A stretch of DNA of 7,102 nt from an uncultured Prevotellaceae bacterium. Lineage in GTDB: Bacteria > Bacteroidota > Bacteroidia > Bacteroidales > Bacteroidaceae. This document shows positions 1 through 6,471 of the stretch, in pieces. Below the pieces are notes generated by a model, which was not told the origin of the DNA, searched no databases, and saw only the letters and a program-made list of their open reading frames with translations. Location: positions 1 to 7,102 of the forward strand of contig CAMZHP010000170.1 of assembly GCA_947306845.1 (NCBI GenBank). The letters are read 5' to 3'. Numbering within the stretch: position 1 is the first letter of the stretch; the number at the start of each line of letters is the position of its first letter. A program made the translations under genes and the position numbers.

Positions 1-91
1 TGGGATCTACTTCGGCTTTCATTTCAAGCGATGTCGTCAACATGAATGCTCCCATTATCATGCTGACGATTCTCATGCTCTTTTTCTTCAT
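1..91 (-). CDS. N-terminus of an exported protein (partial, runs off the window)
   Basis: The minus strand opens with ATG at position 91 and stays open to the window edge, giving 30 codons that read MKKKSMRIVSMIMGAFMLTT and continue SLEMKAEVDP. The lysine/arginine-rich start, hydrophobic core and small residues before 'KAEVDP' look like a Sec signal peptide, probably cleaved near 'MKA', so the product is periplasmic or outer-membrane. A second possible start is the methionine at codon 6. A perfect Bacteroidetes -7 box lies 40 nt upstream of the ATG, which supports this start. Nothing of the mature protein is visible, so no family can be named. Confidence 0.7.
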   Translation of the reverse strand, partial: MKKKSMRIVSMIMGAFMLTTSLEMKAEVDP

Positions 92-130
92 ACTGATTAT
101 GTTATTATAGTTAGTTTTTATATAGGGGTG

Positions 131-138
131 CAAAAGTA
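131..138 (-). promoter_or_regulatory. Bacteroidetes -7 promoter element for the gene starting at 91
   Basis: Read on the minus strand this is TACTTTTG, a full match to the Bacteroidetes primary-sigma -7 consensus TAnnTTTG, followed by CACCCC. Transcription would start near 124, giving a 5' leader of about 33 nt before the ATG at 91. No clear TTTG -33 element is present at the expected 19-21 bp spacing, so the call rests on the -7 box and its position. Confidence 0.55.
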
Positions 139-311
139 TAAAAAGTTTTTTATTTTCCCTATTCATATTTCCCTAAAAAAATGCCGCATGTAACATTTGC
201 AAAGAAATATGGGAAGAAATGACTGATTGTCCATTAGGAATATGTTATATTATTCAGATGCGGCTGATGATGTTCTTGGTTAGCATTTGGCACGTTTCTT
301 TACTTTCACAA

Positions 312-1466
312 TCATTTGTTTATCAAATACTCTTGCAACTCTTTCGTTTTTCTGCCCTCATAGATACGGTTCTTGTCGAAGGCAATAGTGTAATCACCTT
401 CAACAAATTGAATGTACTCGAAGGATTCAGGGTCAGCACCGGGAATGATGGCATCGTTATGGAACACGTGGTTCTTATCTTTAGCATACTTTGTAAAACC
501 TGACATCGTAGTTCCGCTGAAATATTTGTAAAGATGTACCAGTTGAAGGGTGGCGGCATCTGCTTCCTTTACCAGCTTTTCATTCCACCAAACATGGTCT
601 TTGTCCACATACCATTGGCTGCCAAGGTGCTTGAAAGTACTGGGGTCGGCATCATCAAAACCTTCCAATTCATGCGTGTAAATGTGAGAACCATCAGAAT
701 GGAAACCTCCAATAGACGTTAATTGGTTGTAGTCCTTGATGTCCGTGGCTTTCCATTTCCTATAAACCCGATGTTTATCCTGTCCCACGTAACCAACCAC
801 TTCAGTGAATGATTCCGGGTCGGCACCCTCTACAATATGGTCCTCAAAATACACGCGGTATTTATCGGCAGCGTAGCAACCAGTACAATTCAAATTACTT
901 ATATCTCCTATCGGATGAAAACTATCGTAGTCTGCCAGTGCCACGGGTCGCTTTCCCATGTAATATGCGTTGTATTTGTCTTTCGCCCATTGTGTCTTCT
1001 CATTCTCCTGATCTCCCACAATGACAAATGATTTCTTGTCGGCCACATGAATGGCCGTGCCTTTCCAGTAATAGTCGTTCTTGTCTTCAGACAAATTCCA
1101 ACCATGCACCTTGAATGACTTGGGGTCGGCACTTTTCATGATGGTATCACAATGAAATACGTGGTTGGCGTCGACGGCGTAGTTCTTTTCAAGGATTTTG
1201 AATGTTTTTCCATCGGCTCCCTTGATGACGTCTCCCTCATGAAAGGCATGTTGGGCATCTCTTGCATATCCATTACCCAAATCCTCAAATGTGGAAGGGT
1301 CTGCTTCAACGATTTTGCTGTTATGTCCAGCCCATATATCCGAAGTATTCCAAGTCACTTGTCTGCCGTCATTCTTATAGCCCGGTTTTCTTTCGCAGGA
1401 AGCCAACACCATGCCAATGAGGGCAACTGTCACCATCAAGTGGAGGAAAGACTTTATCTTGATCAT
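312..1466 (-). CDS. DKNYY-repeat lipoprotein
   Basis: This encodes a 384-residue predicted lipoprotein. The N-terminus (MIKIKS, then a hydrophobic stretch) ends in the lipobox LASC with Cys24 as the lipidation site. The rest is about ten degenerate copies of a ~30-35-residue unit, roughly 'Y-x-x-D-K/A-x-x-V-[FY]-x-G-x-x-[IV]-x-G-A-D-P-x-S-F-x-x-[IVL]'. Clear copies include DKYRVYFEDHIVEGADPESF and DKNHVFHNDAIIPGADPESF. This is the DKNYY family pattern (established family; molecular function unknown). The frame is open 19 codons further upstream to 1523, but that extension would put charged residues ahead of the signal peptide and would overlap the promoter -7 box at 1508-1515, so 1466 is the better start. 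It appears monocistronic, with no recognisable terminator downstream. Few acidic residues follow Cys24, so surface export is uncertain. Confidence 0.9.
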   Translation of the reverse strand: MIKIKSFLHLMVTVALIGMVLASCERKPGYKNDGRQVTWNTSDIWAGHNSKIVEADPSTFEDLGNGYARDAQHAFHEGDVIKGADGKTFKILEKNYAVDANHVFHCDTIMKSADPKSFKVHGWNLSEDKNDYYWKGTAIHVADKKSFVIVGDQENEKTQWAKDKYNAYYMGKRPVALADYDSFHPIGDISNLNCTGCYAADKYRVYFEDHIVEGADPESFTEVVGYVGQDKHRVYRKWKATDIKDYNQLTSIGGFHSDGSHIYTHELEGFDDADPSTFKHLGSQWYVDKDHVWWNEKLVKEADAATLQLVHLYKYFSGTTMSGFTKYAKDKNHVFHNDAIIPGADPESFEYIQFVEGDYTIAFDKNRIYEGRKTKELQEYLINK

Positions 1467-1507
1467 ACGCTTTTCCAGATTTCGTTTCGTTTGCCTACAT
1501 TCATCCG

Positions 1508-1515
1508 CAAAGATA
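1508..1515 (-). promoter_or_regulatory. Bacteroidetes -7 promoter element for the DKNYY lipoprotein gene
   Basis: The minus strand reads TATCTTTG, an exact TAnnTTTG match, 41 nt upstream of the ATG at 1466. A transcript starting near 1501 would have a leader of about 35 nt. The -33 region at the expected spacing is poor. The box lies inside the longer open frame, which is why the shorter start is preferred for the gene. Confidence 0.5.
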
Positions 1516-1679
1516 GGGAACAAAACGGAATAAGCCTGTCTTTATTGGCATTTCTTAACACAACTCGTTGTTTTTGTGCATTACCAGCCTCTGCCTACCA
1601 TATGATTACAAAATGAGAATCAACAACTATTATATATGTGGGGTAAAACATAATAACCCCATGTCGTTCAACGCCAATC

Positions 1680-1698
1680 CGTAAATACTCAGCACCCT
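1680..1698 (+). repeat. Left terminal inverted repeat of the MITE-like element
   Basis: Reads CGTAAATACTCAGCACCCT. It pairs with 1884-1902 at 18 of 19 positions; the single mismatch is in the A-rich part near the outer end, and the inner 13 bp are perfect. Confidence 0.7.
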
Positions 1699-1742
1699 CA
1701 AGATATTTGTACATTGGAGTGCCCCTTCGGGGCAGAAATCTA

Positions 1743-1795
1743 ACAAATCGGACCAAATCAAATAAAAAGATTTGAAAGATTTTGAAAAGATTTGT
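1743..1795 (+). repeat. Period-10 AT-rich repeat with nested self-complementarity
   Basis: From about 1766 to 1794 the sequence repeats a roughly 10-bp unit of the form (A)AAGATTTTG three times. Upstream, two CAAATC blocks (1744-1749, 1754-1759) are complementary to GATTTG blocks (1769-1774, 1789-1794), so the RNA or single strand could fold into a nested hairpin. It lies inside the MITE-like element. Confidence 0.55.
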
Positions 1796-1883
1796 GGGAT
1801 TTTCTTTCCCTCGCTTCGCGAACAGTGACCGGTGGTTCTCGCCGCAGACGACTCTTTTCTGATTCGCTGAACATAATTACCAT

Positions 1884-1902
1884 AGGGTGCTGAGTAGTTA
1901 CG
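1884..1902 (+). repeat. Right terminal inverted repeat of the MITE-like element
   Basis: Reads AGGGTGCTGAGTAGTTACG, the reverse complement of 1680-1698 except at one base. It is followed one base later by the CAATCCG heptamer also found at the left edge. Confidence 0.7.
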
Positions 1903-2008
1903 ACAATCCGCCTAATAGTTAAAGAGTGTTAATATGGTAGGAATTTTCACATCCTTTAATTGTATAAAAATATGAAAACTGATTTTGAAGCGTTTAAAAG
2001 ACGGAAAT

Positions 2009-3913
2009 ATGAGAATTTGGTTGGTCATATTAGTCCTTGCCCTTTCCGCCGTCACGGCGACGGCACAGAGCCTCTCTCGCAGATACGATGGCGTATCGAT
2101 GTCGGAGGCTCTTGCAGACATTGCCAAATCCTCTGATTACTACAAAATCAATTTCATCTATGATGAATTGGACGAATTCCCTATCACCTGCCACTTCTAC
2201 CAGCAAAACATCATTGATGCCATTATGTTGGTCATTGGTCATTATCCGGTCAAGGTCACCATTCGAGGACAGTACATCTTCGTGGAGTGTGTGGAAAAGA
2301 GGCAGACCAAGGTCAGAGGAAGGGTGTTGAGTGCAAGGTCGACTCCGCTGCCCAATGCCAACATCACCGTCTTCGATGCCCGCACCGGTGAGAGAATCTG
2401 TTTCGGTGTCAGCAACGAGGGCGGTGAGTTCTCCATCCCATGCGACTCCATACGTATCCGTGTCAAGATCAGTCATATGGGGTACAAGACGTTCTTCAAG
2501 ACCTGCCAGGCTGGTCAGTTGGGCACCATTCTGTTACGTTTCACCAATCAAGAATTGCAAAATGTCGAAGTCACTCCCACTTCACACCGGAAGCCGTCAA
2601 GGGAAAAAACGAAATACAAGAAGAAAGCCGACAAGATAAGGAGACAAATATGGAACGACACCGACTCGGCATTCAGCCAAACCTGTTTGGACGACAGCCT
2701 TCTCAACTATTCTTCCGTGACATTAGCCGAGTCTTTTTCAGGAGAATACATCCGTCATCACTCATGGAATCCCCTGCGTTTGCTCACCGACCTCTTCACC
2801 AATGGGGCTAATTCCAATCACACCACATCACTTCAGGTTGTAAGACGAAGAGTGATGCTGAACGATTCCGCTGCCGTGGAACGGTTCTCATATCTTGACT
2901 ATCCTAAAGACTTGTTGTATGAGGCGAACAACCTCAACTTGGTGATGGGCGTGAGAGTGCTCAGTCCTGATGGCAGCATAAGCGAAATCGACACCGACCC
3001 ATACACCCAACCTCTTCAATATGACGGGGAGCAACGTCCAGACAAGATTTGCATACCGCAACTCTACCAAGGATGCATCATTGATTATTTCACATGGTCG
3101 GAGCAGAAAATTTCGGGCATCCAACCACCTCCCTTTATCGTCCAGGCGGCAGACAGTTTCCCTGTGCTGCACTCCCAAATCCACCTTACAACAGACAAGA
3201 ATCTCTCCGTTCAGTACCGACACAGGGATGATTCTCCAGGATTATCGGTGAGTACTGAAACAAACGGCAGCCTATCCCTGTCAGGCCAAGCCCGTGCAGC
3301 ACACGGATACAGGGATACGACGATGTCATACGCTATTTATGTCCGCGACCCAAAACTCCAAGTCAACAGACCCCAAAGTGCACTCAAGCATCAAGTCATC
3401 GAGAATCCCTCACTTGACAACATCCTGAACACGACGTCACGCCTTTATCAGCAAATGTGCTCGAAAGAGTCTTACGGGGGCTGGGCTTCAGCATATTGGA
3501 ACATGGCCGACACAACCATCATCGGCTTGAAAGTGGACAATCTTTGTCAGACATCCGTCTCACACCCCTTGCTGGAGCAACACCTGTATGAGATGGTGAT
3601 GAGCGACCCGCCCCACCATGTCCTTGGCAAGCCACTGCCGGGAAGTCCCATGAATTACAACAGGGAGTATACCGAAAAATTGGCTTTCGCGTTTGCAAGA
3701 GCCGGCATCCCTTATCATCTGGCGATGTCGACGCGTTCAGACCGGGAAGGAATCCTTGAATTGATGGACGAGGAGAATATCGTCTGGATGCTGGTCACTG
3801 AAGAAGGCAAATGCTATATCCCCTTTCAAGACGAGCAGATGTCTGCCGAGATGGCAGGCCGGATTGCCACCACGACGGATTTCAATAACATCTTCACTAT
3901 ACAAACCCATTAA
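2009..3913 (+). CDS. Periplasmic STN / carboxypeptidase-regulatory / DUF3857-like protein
   Basis: A 634-residue exported protein. Residues 1-20 form a signal peptide (MRIWLVILVLALSAVTATAQ); a TTG start eight codons upstream (1985) would spoil it, so the ATG at 2009 is chosen. Residues ~26-95 match an STN domain (secretin/TonB short N-terminal domain). Residues ~101-178 match a carboxypeptidase-regulatory-like beta sandwich (VRGRVLSARSTPLPNANITV, then 'NEGGEFSIP' and 'HMGYKTFF'). A Lys/Arg-rich linker (~194-213) follows. Residues ~275-400 resemble DUF3857 ('VRVLSPDGSISEID' and 'PQLYQGCIIDYFTW'). The C-terminal part resembles a transglutaminase-like fold ('KLAFAFARAGIP'), but Asn551 seems to sit where the catalytic Cys is expected, so enzyme activity is doubtful. 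There is no TonB plug or large barrel, so it is not a TonB-dependent receptor. It is the first gene of a five-gene operon with an ECF sigma/anti-sigma pair, and a signalling role is inferred. The STN and regulatory domains are firm; the DUF3857 and transglutaminase-like assignments are moderate. Confidence 0.85.
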   Translation: MRIWLVILVLALSAVTATAQSLSRRYDGVSMSEALADIAKSSDYYKINFIYDELDEFPITCHFYQQNIIDAIMLVIGHYPVKVTIRGQYIFVECVEKRQTKVRGRVLSARSTPLPNANITVFDARTGERICFGVSNEGGEFSIPCDSIRIRVKISHMGYKTFFKTCQAGQLGTILLRFTNQELQNVEVTPTSHRKPSREKTKYKKKADKIRRQIWNDTDSAFSQTCLDDSLLNYSSVTLAESFSGEYIRHHSWNPLRLLTDLFTNGANSNHTTSLQVVRRRVMLNDSAAVERFSYLDYPKDLLYEANNLNLVMGVRVLSPDGSISEIDTDPYTQPLQYDGEQRPDKICIPQLYQGCIIDYFTWSEQKISGIQPPPFIVQAADSFPVLHSQIHLTTDKNLSVQYRHRDDSPGLSVSTETNGSLSLSGQARAAHGYRDTTMSYAIYVRDPKLQVNRPQSALKHQVIENPSLDNILNTTSRLYQQMCSKESYGGWASAYWNMADTTIIGLKVDNLCQTSVSHPLLEQHLYEMVMSDPPHHVLGKPLPGSPMNYNREYTEKLAFAFARAGIPYHLAMSTRSDREGILELMDEENIVWMLVTEEGKCYIPFQDEQMSAEMAGRIATTTDFNNIFTIQTH

Positions 3914-3960
3914 ATGTTACCACAAAAGAACTAACAAAACAGACATAAAACCATAAAATT

Positions 3961-4563
3961 ATGAATCACAAAATGATCTTATTGTCAGCCATGCTGACCA
4001 TCGCATTGTCCGCTCAAGCCCAGGGGGCTGCACGCTACACAGATGTAAAAGAAACCAAATCCATCACCCACACCATATCGTTTGATGTGGGACCGGCATG
4101 GGTTACATCAAAAATCTACGCCCCCAGCGGAACGTACAAGTGGAGGACTGGTCTGGAACTTGGACTCGAATACAACGGTGTCTTCAAGAAAGGATACGGG
4201 TTCGGCGTCTCTGTCCTTCACAACTCCACAAGTTATCCCGACGGAAAAATCAAACAACTCTTCGTCGGCCCTTCGTTCGTCTATGCGGGTAATTTTTCCA
4301 ATAAATGGCGTGGAATAACGGAGATAGGCTTGGGATATGCCACATTCTCTGATGAATACGACTCCCAAGGGGGGATTGGTTTCAAGTATTCCGTAGGGGT
4401 GGAATACATGCTGTCCAACAAATTCGGTATCAGTGCCAAATTACGAGATATCACCGTCTATTTGGGTAAAAAAGACGGGGATAATGGATGGCGCAGCAAC
4501 AAAGACGAGGTGAATGGAGTGGCACGTCTGGCTGTTCAGTTGGGGGCATGTTTCCATTTCTAA
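3961..4563 (+). CDS. Small outer-membrane beta-barrel protein
   Basis: A 200-residue protein with a signal peptide (residues 1-20, cleaved near 'SAQA|Q'). The mature part shows eight amphipathic segments of alternating hydrophobic residues, roughly at 36-50, 60-74, 78-90, 97-111, 116-131, 136-150, 155-169 and 184-200, separated by short glycine/charged turns. It ends in ...GACFHF with a C-terminal Phe, the usual outer-membrane barrel insertion signal. Size and strand count fit an OmpX/OmpA-type 8-stranded barrel, too small for a porin or TonB-dependent receptor. It starts 47 nt after the STN gene and ends 11 nt before the next start, so it is co-transcribed. The ligand or role is unknown; the operon suggests it works with the STN protein at the envelope. 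Strand assignment is by eye. Confidence 0.75.
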   Translation: MNHKMILLSAMLTIALSAQAQGAARYTDVKETKSITHTISFDVGPAWVTSKIYAPSGTYKWRTGLELGLEYNGVFKKGYGFGVSVLHNSTSYPDGKIKQLFVGPSFVYAGNFSNKWRGITEIGLGYATFSDEYDSQGGIGFKYSVGVEYMLSNKFGISAKLRDITVYLGKKDGDNGWRSNKDEVNGVARLAVQLGACFHF

Positions 4564-4574
4564 CCATGTGCTAT

Positions 4575-5222
4575 ATGAAGTATGTCATCTTTTTTATCCT
4601 GTTGGCCTTCTCGCCTCGAATTGATGCACAAAGCCGATATTGCATCAACTACAAGGACTACAAGTCGGACAATTGGATAGAACTGCCATCCATCGATTTC
4701 AAGCATTACTCCGACTCAAAACAACTATGGTCGGAAAAACATGAATATCATTTTACTACGGGTGACAGAAAAATCGACAAGCGATTAAGAAAGGAGGCGT
4801 TTGTTATCCAAAAAGGTGACTCGATGTTTGTCAACCTCAACCATCTGAGATGTGAAAAAGTGCTTTTTGGCAATGGCTTTGCCTATGGATTACCACTCAT
4901 CGGCAAAAAAATCCTTTTCATCAGCAACCGTGTGGACAGAAAAACCGCCAGTCATCAAACTTATACATATTTTACTTTCGGATTGATGGGCGCGCTGATA
5001 TCCAAGTCATCAAATATCAAGACCAAAGCCTGCTACATACTGGACACCAAACCCAGCGGCCGACATACCGATGTGTTGATCATTGACGACGAAGTGATGA
5101 GAAAACTGCTTGCCGAAGACAAGGAATTGCTCGACAAGTACTTCATGGTTACAGACCAGGATGAGCGTGAGACACCCTCCAACATCCTTCCTTTGCTGAA
5201 GGAGAAAGGACTCATCGAATAG
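4575..5222 (+). CDS. Exported protein of uncertain family (DUF6563-like)
   Basis: A 215-residue protein with a signal peptide (MKYVIFFILLAFSPRIDAQS, likely cleavage after Ala18). The start at 4575 is preferred; an ATG at 4566 would add three residues (MCY) and begins only 2 nt after the previous stop. The mature part has a tyrosine-rich N-terminus ('YKDYKSDNW'), a conserved-looking 'TTGDRKIDKRLRKEAFVIQKG' block (61-81) followed by 'FVNLNHLRC', then 'GNGFAYGLPLIGKKILFIS' (99-117), a hydrophobic Gly-containing stretch (130-143) and a charged helical C-terminus with 'IIDDEVMRKLLAED'. The layout reminds me of the Bacteroidetes DUF6563 family, but this is from memory and unverified. No catalytic motif is visible. 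It lies between the barrel gene and the sigma-factor gene, 7 nt from the latter. Confidence 0.8.
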   Translation: MKYVIFFILLAFSPRIDAQSRYCINYKDYKSDNWIELPSIDFKHYSDSKQLWSEKHEYHFTTGDRKIDKRLRKEAFVIQKGDSMFVNLNHLRCEKVLFGNGFAYGLPLIGKKILFISNRVDRKTASHQTYTYFTFGLMGALISKSSNIKTKACYILDTKPSGRHTDVLIIDDEVMRKLLAEDKELLDKYFMVTDQDERETPSNILPLLKEKGLIE

Positions 5223-5229
5223 GAACCTC

Positions 5230-5712
5230 ATGGACGACAAGAAACTCGCTGCTCTCTACAAACGGCACCATGCCGACATGCTGAAACAGGCCAGGACATT
5301 GCTCTACGACGAAGAGGAGAGCCGCGACGTCGTTGCCGAAGTATTTGCCGACATCGCCGGTGAAGGCATCATCATCCATACCGCGACGGAAAGGCCTTTC
5401 CTACTGAAATGTGTGAGAAACCGTTGCATCAACATCATCAACAGGATGAATACGCGGCAACGAGTGTCACGACTGATGACGTTGCGCACCCTGGAGGAAG
5501 GAGATGAAGACGAGGGAGAAAATGCCGAAAGGCTGAAACTGTTCATGGCACAATGGCTGAACAAACGCGCCATCGACATCCTCTATATGAGATTTGTCGA
5601 AGGAATGAAATACCAGGAGATAGCGGAAAGCCTGCACATCAGCGAGGCGGCTGTCTATAAATACCTCTCACAGTCACTGACGACGATACGCCAACATTTC
5701 AAAGCAAAATAG
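5230..5712 (+). CDS. ECF-type RNA polymerase sigma factor
   Basis: A 160-residue sigma-70 family protein with only regions 2 and 4, the ECF architecture. Region 2 spans ~8-76 ('LYKRHHADMLKQARTLLYD', 'SRDVVAEVFADI', 'RPFLLKCVRNRCINIINR'). An acidic linker (88-97, 'LEEGDEDEGE') follows, and region 4 spans ~103-157, with the helix-turn-helix at ~127-146 (KYQEIAESLHISEAAVYKYL). The length is typical for Bacteroidetes ECF factors. It directs core RNA polymerase to a specific promoter set and is held by the membrane anti-sigma factor encoded 12 nt downstream. An AGGAA sequence just before the ATG may help translation, unusual among its neighbours. It is the fourth gene of the operon, whereas in the usual polysaccharide/TonB layout the sigma gene comes first. 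Autoregulation is likely for such pairs but not shown here. Confidence 0.93.
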   Translation: MDDKKLAALYKRHHADMLKQARTLLYDEEESRDVVAEVFADIAGEGIIIHTATERPFLLKCVRNRCINIINRMNTRQRVSRLMTLRTLEEGDEDEGENAERLKLFMAQWLNKRAIDILYMRFVEGMKYQEIAESLHISEAAVYKYLSQSLTTIRQHFKAK

Positions 5713-5724
5713 CCCCTCTTGAAT

Positions 5725-6312
5725 ATGAATGAAGACAAAATAAAATCCTTGCTCGACATGATTGAACATGTGGAGCAATATTCAGACACCGAGATGGAGC
5801 ACGCCCTGAACGACAAGGATACCTTGGCTTTCTACGAGACCATCGTCATGGTGAGACAGGCCCTGCAAACCAAGGAAGTTCGGGGCAAGAGTCTTTTGTC
5901 ACATCAAGGATACTTCTGGAAAGCGGCTTCCGTCATTATCACCCTGTTTGTCGTGGGTGCCATCGGTTATGCCGCATTCCACTTCATCGGAGGGCAGTCG
6001 CGCGAAGAACCGACCATCTCGTCATCGTCCGTTTCAAGCAGCCGTCAAGCGGAAGAGGTGGTAAACAAAGAAATGGAAGCCCCTATGGCAAAGACCGTCT
6101 TGTTTGAGAACAAGACATTGCGCGAGGTGTTGGACAACGTGTCTGAAACCTACAAGGTAAATGTCAGATACGAAGAGGCGGGGCTTGCCGACCTGCGCCT
6201 GTATTTCAATTGGGATACGTCAGAGGATATCCAGGAGGTGTTGGCCTTACTCAACAGTTTCGACCATTTCCATCTGGAACTCGAAGGAAACACCATCATA
6301 GTTAACAAATGA
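5725..6312 (+). CDS. Single-pass anti-sigma factor with C-terminal DUF4974 domain
   Basis: A 195-residue membrane protein. The ATG at 5725 is chosen over a TTG two codons upstream. Residues 1-60 form a charged cytoplasmic helical domain ('IEHVEQYSDTEMEHALNDKD', 'FYETIVMVRQAL'), the pattern seen in Bacteroidetes anti-sigma factors. One transmembrane helix spans ~64-88 (WKAASVIITLFVVGAIGYAA), followed by a Ser-rich linker (99-106). Residues ~126-193 form a DUF4974 domain ('LFENKTLREVLDNVSETYKV' to 'LELEGNTIIV'), which belongs with STN-like folds and in FecR proteins receives the signal. The central FecR periplasmic beta domain (normally ~100 residues) is missing, making this a compact version. 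It begins 12 nt after the sigma-factor stop and is the obvious regulator of that protein. It is the last gene of the operon; no hairpin terminator is evident after it. Confidence 0.87.
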   Translation: MNEDKIKSLLDMIEHVEQYSDTEMEHALNDKDTLAFYETIVMVRQALQTKEVRGKSLLSHQGYFWKAASVIITLFVVGAIGYAAFHFIGGQSREEPTISSSSVSSSRQAEEVVNKEMEAPMAKTVLFENKTLREVLDNVSETYKVNVRYEEAGLADLRLYFNWDTSEDIQEVLALLNSFDHFHLELEGNTIIVNK

Positions 6313-6389
6313 CTGATTCATGGGGACTGAGAAAATGGCACACAAATAATATTACCATAACATGATTTTATAAAAAGGAGTCTCTGAAC

Positions 6390-6420
6390 TTGATAGATTT
6401 CAAATATTTCTCTATATTTG
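6390..6420 (+). promoter_or_regulatory. Bacteroidetes promoter for the TonB-type stub gene
   Basis: TTG at 6390-6392 and TATATTTG at 6413-6420 are separated by 20 bp, a good match to the Bacteroidetes -33/-7 promoter. Transcription would begin near 6427, about 45 nt before the ATG at 6472. This suggests the downstream gene has its own transcript, separate from the sigma-factor operon. Confidence 0.6.
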
Positions 6421-6471
6421 CAGTCGGTGATGTCATGACCTATGTATTAGGCTGATAAAGACTTGAAGCAT

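Larger units (their letters stand above)
1680..1902. mobile_element. MITE-like element with 19-bp terminal inverted repeats
   Basis: The 223-bp stretch begins CGTAAATACTCAGCACCCT and ends with AGGGTGCTGAGTAGTTACG; the ends are inverted repeats matching at 18 of 19 positions. The heptamer CAATCCG lies at both edges (1675-1681 and 1904-1910), which could be a target-site duplication, although it overlaps the left repeat by two bases and sits one base off the right repeat. The interior has no coding potential but holds a perfect TGCCCC-TTC-GGGGCA hairpin (1720-1734), a nested AT-rich CAAATC/GATTTG fold (1743-1795) and a small TCGC-TTC-GCGA hairpin (1811-1821). Non-coding, short, terminal inverted repeats and flanking direct repeats are the hallmarks of a MITE. 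The parent transposase is not in this window. It could alternatively be a REP-like structural repeat. Confidence 0.5.
1524..1984. other. Divergent non-coding region between the lipoprotein gene and the sigma-factor operon
   Basis: About 460 nt without a credible gene on either strand. The part from 1524 to 1674 is AT-rich and shows nothing I can name apart from weak short hairpins (for example around 1560-1571). The centre (1680-1902) is a MITE-like inverted-repeat element, listed separately. The stretch from 1911 to 2008, just before the operon, is AT-rich and lacks a convincing TAnnTTTG box; the nearest is TGATTTTG at 1980-1987. The operon may therefore use another sigma factor, possibly its own ECF factor, but this is inference. 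Confidence 0.6.

Noticed and set aside
312..1523. Longer start of the DKNYY lipoprotein at 1523
   Set aside because: The extra 19 residues precede a clear lipoprotein signal peptide, and the region contains the -7 promoter box.
1560..1575. Hairpin ACAAC-TC-GTTGT followed by T's as a terminator
   Set aside because: The stem is only 5 bp with a 2-nt loop, and no plus-strand gene precedes it.
1986..1999. 14-nt match (TGAAGCGTTTAAAA) between the sigma-operon start and the 36-bp repeats
   Set aside because: The match is short, does not extend on either side, and falls in a different context; a chance match in AT-rich sequence is plausible.
2030..2476. 148-codon minus-strand open frame inside the STN gene
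   Set aside because: It lies fully antisense to a well-supported gene, has no signal or domain pattern, and looks like a codon-bias shadow.
4488..4574. Upstream extension of the third operon gene into the barrel gene
   Set aside because: It would overlap the preceding gene by 76 nt and bury the signal peptide; the ATG at 4575 gives a normal exported protein.
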